Shown here: positions 1 through 5,672 of the stretch, piece by piece | Layout: every line of letters begins with the position of its first letter | Position numbering within the stretch: position 1 is the first letter of the stretch | Program-made: the position numbers and the translations under genes | Assembly (NCBI GenBank): GCA_947631525.1 | Contig: CANRLQ010000032.1 | Location: 1 to 10,150 of the forward strand | Reading direction: 5' to 3' | Origin: an uncultured Bacilli bacterium | GTDB taxonomy: Bacteria; Bacillota_I; Bacilli_A; RF39; UBA660 | DNA: 10,150 nt | Notes under the pieces: model-generated | Told to the model about the DNA's origin: nothing | Seen by the model: only the letters and a program-made list of their open reading frames with translations | Database searches by the model: none

Positions 1-17
1 GTTTGTCTACACTCTGA

Positions 18-48
18 AAAACATATTAATAAGTAATTAATATGTTTT
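18..48 (-). terminator. Hairpin at the yigZ 3' end
   Basis: A perfect 13-bp inverted repeat (18-30 and 36-48, arm AAAACATATTAAT) with a 5-nt loop overlaps the stop codon of the minus-strand gene. Read on the minus strand, the stem ends in a run of T, so it can act as an intrinsic terminator for that gene. The stem is almost all A/T and the T-run after it is short, so it may be weak or work in both directions. Confidence 0.5.
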
Positions 49-601
49 CTTTTTTAATAACATTTAAACAATCTTTAATGTTTTCATATTTTTCTTTATC
101 AATTAAGAAACTATATGTAACCAATTCATCAAATTTTTTATCGATTATTTCAATATCTTTTAGTAAATTATTTATTATTTTGATTTCATTATAAGGAAAT
201 TCAATTATTATTTTAAATCCTTCTTTTAAATTTACAATATCTGTTTTAGTTAAAGATTCAGTTACGCTTTTAGTATAAGCTCTAACTAAACCACCAGCTC
301 CTAGTTTTATTCCTCCAAAATATCTTACAACAACACATAGTATGTTTGTTAATTCATTATTTTCCAAAACATTTAAAATAGGCATTCCTGCAGTACCACT
401 AGGTTCTCCATCATCGTTAAATCTTTTTATATTATTAATTATATAAGCATAACAGTAATGCGTGGCATCTTTATATTTATTTTTAATTTGTTGTATATTT
501 TTATTAATATCATCAATATCATTAACTTTAATTAATAATGTTATAAATTTTGATTTGTTAACTATATATTCATTAATAATATTTTCTTTTATAGATTTCA
601 T
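26..601 (-). CDS. yigZ: YigZ/IMPACT-family protein
   Basis: This is a 191-residue cytosolic protein of the YigZ (YvyE)/IMPACT family, at about the usual length of 200-215. The N-terminal UPF0029 domain shows the family signatures DDGEPSGTAGMPIL (about residues 63-76) and RYFGGIKLGAGGL (about 93-105). The last 60 residues fit the small ferredoxin-like DUF1949 domain. Eukaryotic IMPACT modulates the Gcn2 translation-stress pathway; the bacterial role is not settled, so I give no function beyond the family. The ATG at 601 is preceded by GGTGAT, the same weak ribosome site as the PBP gene. It is divergent from the serine hydrolase and shares an 81-bp intergenic region with it. The gene looks intact and has no evident link to the cell-wall genes. 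Confidence 0.93.
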   Translation of the reverse strand: MKSIKENIINEYIVNKSKFITLLIKVNDIDDINKNIQQIKNKYKDATHYCYAYIINNIKRFNDDGEPSGTAGMPILNVLENNELTNILCVVVRYFGGIKLGAGGLVRAYTKSVTESLTKTDIVNLKEGFKIIIEFPYNEIKIINNLLKDIEIIDKKFDELVTYSFLIDKEKYENIKDCLNVIKKENILITY

Positions 602-616
602 TAAATCACCAATTTA

Positions 617-645
617 ATTATAAACTATATTTTAATTAAAAACAA
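617..645 (-). promoter_or_regulatory. Probable promoter of yigZ
   Basis: On the minus strand, TTGTTT (640-645) and TATAAT (617-622) are 17 bp apart, a good sigma-A layout. The predicted start would give a leader of only about ten bases before the ATG at 601. In DNA this AT-rich, chance matches are common. Confidence 0.45.
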
Positions 646-659
646 TTATATGTTATAAT
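631..659 (+). promoter_or_regulatory. Extended -10 promoter of the serine hydrolase gene
   Basis: TGTTATAAT (651-659) is a perfect extended -10 element. The 17-bp-spaced upstream hexamer TTTAAT (631-636) is a poor -35, which extended -10 promoters tolerate. A strong GAGGAG ribosome site (669-674) follows before the ATG at 683. It is the only clear promoter upstream of the PBP gene, so it may also drive the cell-wall genes. Confidence 0.55.
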
Positions 660-682
660 TGCATTATAGAGGAGTTTAGATT

Positions 683-1801
683 ATGGAATTAAATTTAGAA
701 AAATATTTATCTTATCATTCACCAGGATATGTTATTGAAATACTTAAAGACAATATTATATCTGAATATGTTATTGGTAATAAATGTATTTTACCTCAAC
801 CATTAAAAACTGATAAAAATACATTATATGATATAGCATCTCTTACTAAAGTTTTTACTTCAACCCTTGTATACATAGCTTTTGAAGAAAATAAATTAAA
901 TATAAATGATTATGTATATGATATAAATCCTAATTTTGTAAATTTAAAAAAAGTAAGAGTTATTGATTTATTATCACATAATCAAGATATATGGACAGAT
1001 GGATATCTTGGTAACTGTAAAAGTTCTAAAGAATTTTATAATGTGTTATATACAGCATATGTTAAAAGTACTATTCCAACTTATGTCGATACACATTATA
1101 TCATTTTATCGCATTTATTAGAAAATATATATAATAAAGATTTTAAAGATTTATGTCAGGAAAAAATATTTGATAAATTAAACTTAAAAAATACAACATT
1201 TAATCCTAATCGTTTAAATACAGCTTCTAATAATTATGAACACACTAATGATAAAATAATCGATAATATATATCCTGGTTTAATTCATGATACAAAAGGA
1301 AGAATTGCTAAAGAACTTGGTATTACAACAGGACATGCATCAATATTTACAACAGGTTCTGATTTAATACAGTTTTTAAAATCATATTTAGATTGTTCAT
1401 TATTAAAAAAAGAAACCATTGATTTAATGTTACAACATGATGATACTAATAAAAATAATTATCTTTATTTAAAGAATTTATCTAATAAAGAAGATATAAA
1501 TGAAATGTATGATGAAGTATTAGAAAAACAAGGGACATTAAATTTACCAAAAACATATAATTACATGGGTACTAGATATAAAAATGCTATTAAGAAAATT
1601 AATGATGTTCCTTTTCTAGCTAGCAATAATTCAATTACTTTTAGTGGTTTTACAGGTCCTATGTTTACGATTGATTTTGATAAAAAAATAATAGTTGTCA
1701 TTATGTGTAATGTTATGCATAATACTAAACTTAGTAGAAAAGAAAGAAAAGACATTACTGTAGAAATTATGAATATGATATTTAATAATTTACTTAGATA
1801 A
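683..1801 (+). CDS. Class C beta-lactamase-like serine hydrolase
   Basis: This is a 372-residue protein of the beta-lactamase/PBP-like serine hydrolase family (class C/EstB-like fold). The nucleophile motif is SLTK (S53, K56) in the context YDIASLTKVFTS. A YVD triad near residue 134 stands where the family has YxN. The C-terminal SGFTG (about 321-325) stands where KTG or HTG lies, followed by a strand typical of the fold (MFTIDF, IIVVIMCN). Known members include DD-peptidases, esterases and peptide hydrolases; the substrate here cannot be told. No signal peptide or membrane segment is visible, so it appears cytosolic, which argues against a direct role on the wall. The GAGGAG ribosome site supports the start. 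It lies 42 bp before the PBP gene on the same strand and may be cotranscribed with it. Confidence 0.85.
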   Translation: MELNLEKYLSYHSPGYVIEILKDNIISEYVIGNKCILPQPLKTDKNTLYDIASLTKVFTSTLVYIAFEENKLNINDYVYDINPNFVNLKKVRVIDLLSHNQDIWTDGYLGNCKSSKEFYNVLYTAYVKSTIPTYVDTHYIILSHLLENIYNKDFKDLCQEKIFDKLNLKNTTFNPNRLNTASNNYEHTNDKIIDNIYPGLIHDTKGRIAKELGITTGHASIFTTGSDLIQFLKSYLDCSLLKKETIDLMLQHDDTNKNNYLYLKNLSNKEDINEMYDEVLEKQGTLNLPKTYNYMGTRYKNAIKKINDVPFLASNNSITFSGFTGPMFTIDFDKKIIVVIMCNVMHNTKLSRKERKDITVEIMNMIFNNLLR

Positions 1802-1843
1802 AATATTTGTCTTTTTTTTTGCATATAATTTATTGGTGATAAC

Positions 1844-3076
1844 ATGTTTTATAAAAAGATACATAATAGAATTAGGGTAGTAATGTTATTAATTGTATTA
1901 CTGTTTTTTCTTATTATATTTAAGGTATTTTATATTCAAGTTATAAGTTACAGTAAATTAAATAATTTAGCAGCTAGTCTTTGGAATAGAAATTTACCTA
2001 TTGAAGCCGATAGGGGAAAAATATATGATACAAATGGTGTCGTTCTTGCTAGTAATAAAACAACTGTATCACTAGTATTAGTACCTAATCAAATAAAAAA
2101 TAAAAAAGAAACTACTGAAAAATTATCAAAAATATTAAATGTTCCTTATAATGAAATGTATAAACATGTTAGCAAAAGAACATCTATTGAAAGAGTTCAT
2201 CCTGAAGGAAGAAGACTTTCATATGAAATTGCTGATAAAATAGAAGCCTTAAAATTAGATGGTGTATATTTGGTAAAAGAATCACAAAGATATTATCCAT
2301 ATGATACTTTACTTTCTCATACTTTGGGATTTGTTGGAATAGATAATCAAGGTCTTAGTGGATTAGAACTTACTTATGATAAATATTTGACTGGTGAATA
2401 TGGAGCCATTAAATATACAAGTGATGCTAAAGGTAATAAATTAGAATTAACTGAAAAATATGAAGAACCACAAGATGGTATTAATATGACTTTAACTGTT
2501 AATTATGAACTTCAAGCATCATTAGAAAGAGAGCTTGATAATGCTGTTAGTAAATATAAACCAGATCAAGCATTAGGAATTATTATGAATCCAAAAACAG
2601 GTGAAATTTTAGCTATGTCATCAAGACCTAACTTTTCTCCAAGTAATTATAAAAATTATAGTATTGAACAAATAAATAGAAATTTACCAGTATGGATGAC
2701 ATATGAACCAGGTTCTACCTTTAAAATTATTACATTAACGACAGCATTAGAAGAAAAATTAATTGATGTTAATAAAGATACTTATTATGATTCAGGAAGC
2801 ATTCGTGTTGAAAATGCAAGAATAAAATGTTGGAAACATGGTGGGCATGGAGCTCAAACATATCTCCAAGTAGTAGAAAATTCTTGTAACCCAGGATTTG
2901 TAACAATGGGACAAAAAATAGGAAAAGAAAAATTATTCAAATATATTAATAAGTTTGGCTTTGGTAAAAAAACAGGAATAGATTTAAACGGTGAAAGTAC
3001 AGGAATATTATTTAATCTTGATAAAGTAGGGCCAGTTGAATTAGCAACAACTTCATTTGGGCAAGGTATCTTATAA
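1844..3076 (+). CDS. ftsI: SpoVD/FtsI-type class B PBP, 5' part (interrupted)
   Basis: This is the N-terminal part of a septal peptidoglycan transpeptidase. Residues about 10-34 form one membrane anchor and the rest is outside. A PBP-dimer (pedestal) domain follows, starting at the typical RGKIYDTNGVVLA, then the transpeptidase domain with the active serine in STFK (S291, K294) and the second motif SCN (S347-N349). Host sequence runs through SFGQG to codon 408 (3067); two foreign codons and a TAA (3074-3076) then end the frame. The KTG motif is missing here and lies in the 3' part at 7393-8082, so this product could not be an active transpeptidase. Joined at GGGCAAGGT the protein is 634 residues, close to SpoVD (about 645). 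Position just before mraY and ftsW plus a C-terminal PASTA domain favour the SpoVD/PBP2B type; whether it serves division or sporulation is unresolved. The ribosome site GGTG (1835-1838) is weak. Confidence 0.93.
   Translation: MFYKKIHNRIRVVMLLIVLLFFLIIFKVFYIQVISYSKLNNLAASLWNRNLPIEADRGKIYDTNGVVLASNKTTVSLVLVPNQIKNKKETTEKLSKILNVPYNEMYKHVSKRTSIERVHPEGRRLSYEIADKIEALKLDGVYLVKESQRYYPYDTLLSHTLGFVGIDNQGLSGLELTYDKYLTGEYGAIKYTSDAKGNKLELTEKYEEPQDGINMTLTVNYELQASLERELDNAVSKYKPDQALGIIMNPKTGEILAMSSRPNFSPSNYKNYSIEQINRNLPVWMTYEPGSTFKIITLTTALEEKLIDVNKDTYYDSGSIRVENARIKCWKHGGHGAQTYLQVVENSCNPGFVTMGQKIGKEKLFKYINKFGFGKKTGIDLNGESTGILFNLDKVGPVELATTSFGQGIL
3059..3067 (+). repeat. attL core GGGCAAGGT
   Basis: This is the left copy of the 9-bp repeat. 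To its left lies host PBP sequence (codons for T-S-F), to its right element DNA starting ATCTTATAA. In the PBP frame the core encodes G-Q-G, codons 406-408. Large serine recombinases exchange strands at a 2-bp step inside such a short common core; the exact step cannot be told from the window. Confidence 0.9.
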
Positions 3077-3090
3077 GTAATACTTTTGAA

Positions 3091-3699
3091 TTTATTTTAG
3101 ACCCATTACATAATCCATTAAAGATAGGATATATCACTTTAAATTGGATAAATGGAAGACAATTAGATAGTTATAAAGATATAAATAATACAATTAATTA
3201 AGTATAATAAAGACTCTATAAGAACAAGTAAAATAGTAAATAATAAAGAAATAAAATATTATTTAGAAGGAAGTAAAATAGTACTTGAAAAAAGAGATAA
3301 TGATATGTTATACTACATGTACAATGATATAGATGAATTAATAGGATTTAAATATAATGATCAGTATATTATTATATAAAAAATATTCAAAATGACATTA
3401 TTGGAATAATAGATAGTAATAAAGATATTATAGTAGGATATAAATATGATTCATATGGAAATATTATTTCAATAAAAGATAAAGAAGAAAATGAAATAAC
3501 AGAAGAAAATCATATATGAAATATAAATCCATTCAGATATAGAAGCTATTACTATGATAAAGAAACAAAATTATATTATCTAAACAGTAGATATTATAAT
3601 TCATTATGGGGAAGATTTATAAATGCTGATGGAATAATTGGAGCAAATAAAAATATTCTAGGATATAATTTATATGCATATGTTGGGAATAATCCTATT
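3091..3699 (+). pseudogene. Decayed Rhs/YD-repeat core
   Basis: In translation this stretch shows successive pieces of an Rhs/YD-repeat shell protein: HNPLKIGYITLNWINGRQL at the left, then YYLEGSKIVLEK and YMYNDIDELIGFKYN, then VGYKYDSYGNIIS, then the hallmark PFRYRSYYYDKETKLYYLNS and NADGIIGANKNILGYNLYAY before the core ends. The pieces are in different frames. The first ends at TAA 3199-3201; homology continues one frame over (about 3203-3376) to TAA 3377-3379, then returns to the first frame. A TGA at 3517-3519 stands where a glycine codon is expected. Only the last part of an Rhs core is present, with no secretion signal, so it cannot act as a toxin shell. It looks like a displaced 3' rhs end that came with its toxin-tip region. 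From 3520 the frame stays open into the next feature. Confidence 0.85.
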
Positions 3700-4278
3700 A
3701 TGAATATTGATTTAAGTAGTAATTTTTCAATAAAAAGTATTTTTAATAAAGTTTCTAATTTTGTTTCAAAATTAACAAAGAATGTTATAAGTTCAGTAAC
3801 AAGAAATGTATCTAAAATAATTAATTCAGTAAAAAATGCAGTTGTATTTGATGTAGGTTTAGGGGTAGGTGATAATATGAAATATAAATTGTTTGGAAAA
3901 GGTATAAGTGTTGGATACTATAATGATAGAACTTTAAAAATAGAAAATGGTAAAATAGAAGTAGGAAATTCAATTGGAGCTGGATTGCAAACACCTATCG
4001 ATAAAGTTCACCTTGGAACAGAATATTTTCATAAATCTCATAATATTGAAGGAGATTTTTATGGTTCTTTGGCTCATAGTGAATTGTTTCCACTTATAAG
4101 TAATACATATAATTGTCCCGAGTCTGAACCTTTATCTTCACTATCGTATAATTCAGAAAATAATGAAACTTTAGGTATAGATAATGCTCATAATATTTTT
4201 CTTGGATATGAAACAAATCTACATTCATTAATTGGTGGTCATATCAGATTTGGTTTTAATATATCATGGTCACAATAA
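3700..4278 (+). CDS. Rhs C-terminal (toxin-position) domain, unrecognised
   Basis: This is the variable tip of the Rhs remnant. The open frame really begins at 3520, inside the decayed core; the ATG at 3700 is the Met of core residues GNNPIMNID and has no good ribosome site, so it may not be a true start. After the core boundary (about 3715) come roughly 40 residues rich in S, K, N and V with a helical, amphipathic look (SIFNKVSNFVSKLTKNVISS). A glycine-rich, strand-rich region follows (FDVGLGVGD, GKGISVGYYND, VGNSIGAGLQ), ending in HIRFGFNISWSQ. I see no nuclease, ADP-ribosyltransferase or deaminase motif that I can name. By position in polymorphic Rhs systems it should be a toxin or effector tip, but the glycine/beta pattern also fits a non-enzymatic tail. 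No frameshifts are seen here, unlike the core upstream. Confidence 0.65.
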   Translation: MNIDLSSNFSIKSIFNKVSNFVSKLTKNVISSVTRNVSKIINSVKNAVVFDVGLGVGDNMKYKLFGKGISVGYYNDRTLKIENGKIEVGNSIGAGLQTPIDKVHLGTEYFHKSHNIEGDFYGSLAHSELFPLISNTYNCPESEPLSSLSYNSENNETLGIDNAHNIFLGYETNLHSLIGGHIRFGFNISWSQ

Positions 4279-4320
4279 AATTACTATATTTTGTAAAAAT
4301 GTTTAAAAGGTGGTAAATTA

Positions 4321-5025
4321 ATGGAAAATACAAATTTTGATTCTTTTATTAATAAAAGTAAATTATATTTAAAAATATTATTGTTATCATTAATTATATT
4401 TATATTTGTAATAAGCATTATCCTAAATTATTGTAAACATGATTTAGTATTAGGTTTAATTTTTTTATTGTTTGGTCTACATATATTTAATATTATGTCA
4501 TATTTTTCTTTATTAAAGAAATGTAAACAAATAAAAAAATACTTCACTATAAATAATATTATTAACGAATTAAAAAATATATCATTTAATGTTGCAGGTA
4601 ACTATATTTTAACGGATAATTATATTATTGATTTAACTTCCAAAAATTTTATTATTAAATATACTGATATAATTTTAATATATAAAAAACATGTCTTTAA
4701 ACGGTATAGTATTGATACAGTATTAAATATAGTAACTATCAATAATAAAAATCATAAATTTGCAATTGACACGGATTGTAATACTATTAATTTAGAATAT
4801 AAAGATTTTAGTGATATTATATTAAGTAAAAACAAAAATGTATTAGTAGGAAAGACAAAAGAAAATAAAAAAATAGTAAAAGAAAAATATGGTATAGAAT
4901 TGGATAGAAAGAATTATAGTCCATTCCAAATATTATTAAAAATAACACCTAAAATATTTAAAATATTAATATTTATATTTGTAGGTTGTTTATTTTTTAA
5001 ACTATATAATTTTATTATAACCTAA
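4321..5025 (+). CDS. Membrane protein in immunity position
   Basis: This 234-residue protein begins at an ATG with a clear AAAGGTGG ribosome site (4306-4313), 42 bp after the Rhs tip gene. Two adjacent N-terminal membrane helices (about 17-37 and 41-62) are followed by about 140 residues of soluble, strand-rich sequence (NYILTDNYIIDLTSKNFI onward) and a C-terminal helix (about 211-232). The helix pair followed by short alternating strands resembles membrane proteins with bacterial PH-like domains. I do not recognise a named family. Immediately downstream of an Rhs C-terminal region is where the cognate immunity gene lies, so immunity to the upstream product is the leading inference; membrane location would suit a toxin acting at or entering through the membrane. 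It could also be an unrelated cargo gene. It is intact and ends before a terminator. Confidence 0.7.
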   Translation: MENTNFDSFINKSKLYLKILLLSLIIFIFVISIILNYCKHDLVLGLIFLLFGLHIFNIMSYFSLLKKCKQIKKYFTINNIINELKNISFNVAGNYILTDNYIIDLTSKNFIIKYTDIILIYKKHVFKRYSIDTVLNIVTINNKNHKFAIDTDCNTINLEYKDFSDIILSKNKNVLVGKTKENKKIVKEKYGIELDRKNYSPFQILLKITPKIFKILIFIFVGCLFFKLYNFIIT

Positions 5026-5190
5026 TATTTACTGAATCTATAAAGGATTATTGATATGCAATAATAATTCAATAGTATTTTTAGATAATATAACAGGCTT
5101 AACAAATTTATAATATAGAATTAAAAAAATATTAACATTTTAAACTTTATTTGTTAATAGATAGATTCTTTATTTTACTAATGCAAATTT

Positions 5191-5218
5191 AAAAAGATGA
5201 TGAAAATCATCTTTTTTT
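5191..5218 (+). terminator. Rho-independent terminator after the Rhs cargo
   Basis: The stem AAAGATGAT (5193-5201) pairs with ATCATCTTT (5206-5214) around a GAAA loop and is followed by T residues. It closes the Rhs-tip/membrane-protein unit and separates it from the integrase side. The 165 bp before it (5026-5190) hold no gene I can support, only a loose 9-bp inverted repeat (5099-5107 and 5149-5157). Confidence 0.8.
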
Positions 5219-5249
5219 CATTAATTATAATTCATAAAGGAGGAAGAAA

Positions 5250-5387
5250 ATGAAAGAAAAAATATTAGAAAAATTAATTGAATTAATAAAAGTAAAATCA
5301 ATTATTACTATTTTAACCTTTATAGCTTTTTTCTATTTATCAGTTACTAAACAAATTGATAAATTTTTCTTTTTATTTCTTTTTTAG
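5250..5387 (+). CDS. Small single-helix, holin-like peptide
   Basis: A 45-residue frame starts at an ATG seven bases after a strong AAAGGAGG ribosome site (5236-5243), which is the main evidence that it is real. The first 17 residues are charged and amphipathic (MKEKILEKLIELIKVKS). A hydrophobic segment follows (about 18-32), then TKQIDK and a tail of F and L residues before the TAG. This charged-N, one-helix layout resembles small holin-like or membrane peptides found near phage and integrative-element modules. Those I recall carry a longer second segment, so this copy may be truncated within the poly-T stretch. No function is assigned. Confidence 0.55.
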   Translation: MKEKILEKLIELIKVKSIITILTFIAFFYLSVTKQIDKFFFLFLF

Positions 5388-5411
5388 TTTGGCATATAAC
5401 TAGGTTGTATG

Positions 5412-5443
5412 ATAGGGGCAAAATAATTTAATTATTTTCCTAT
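5412..5443 (+). promoter_or_regulatory. Long hairpin upstream of the integrase module
   Basis: AAAATAATT (5420-5428) and AATTATTTT (5430-5438) form a perfect 9-bp palindrome around one base. Outside it ATAGG (5412-5416) pairs with CCTAT (5439-5443), leaving a three-base GGC bulge. It lies between the two small peptides. The symmetry fits an operator or recombination accessory site; no adequate T-run follows directly, so a terminator is less likely. Confidence 0.35.
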
Positions 5444-5499
5444 ACTTGATTGAATATTTTTTTAATTAAATTAATAAGTTTTTTTAGGAGGTACACAAA

Positions 5500-5661
5500 G
5501 TGACTGATAATATTAAAAAAGAAATAGACTTAAAATTTAGACTTCAAATAAATAAAAGATTATATGAAGAAAATGAAATCAGTTTAGAGTTGTATCAAAA
5601 GATGGAAAATTATTTAATAACAAAGTTAAATAATTTAAATAGTAATGACTTGACAAAATAA
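5500..5661 (+). CDS. SHOCT-like small protein next to the integrase
   Basis: This 53-residue frame starts at GTG (5500), with TAGGAGG (5485-5491) eight bases upstream deciding the start. It is highly charged, with no membrane segment. Its centre, RLYEENEISLELYQKMENYL, has the pattern of a SHOCT-type short helical domain (a loop with E-I-S then a helix). Small charged proteins directly before a large serine recombinase are common in Firmicute elements, and recombination directionality factors are often small and encoded nearby, so this is a candidate excision partner. That role is inference only, because directionality factors of serine integrases share no common sequence. It ends 11 bp before the earliest integrase start. 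Confidence 0.6.
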   Translation: MTDNIKKEIDLKFRLQINKRLYEENEISLELYQKMENYLITKLNNLNSNDLTK

Positions 5662-5672
5662 GTAACATTTAG

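Noticed and set aside
1824..1829. TATAAT as a dedicated PBP promoter
   Set aside because: It is only 20 bp from the ATG, and the hexamer 17 bp upstream (AAATAT) does not resemble a -35; such matches are frequent in this AT content.
1561..1845. Antisense open frame over the serine hydrolase end
   Set aside because: It mirrors a strongly supported gene, has no ribosome site, and its hydrophobic look comes from AT-rich antisense codons. The same holds for antisense frames at 8562-8789 (mraY) and 9413-9598 (ftsW).
3517..3519. TGA read as tryptophan, keeping the Rhs core open
   Set aside because: A glycine is expected there, tryptophans elsewhere use TGG, and mraY ends with TGA in an ATGA overlap. 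Two other breaks in the core also point to decay.
5226..5231. TATAAT as promoter for the single-helix peptide
   Set aside because: Its start point would fall on the ribosome site at 5236-5243, and no -35-like hexamer lies at the right distance.
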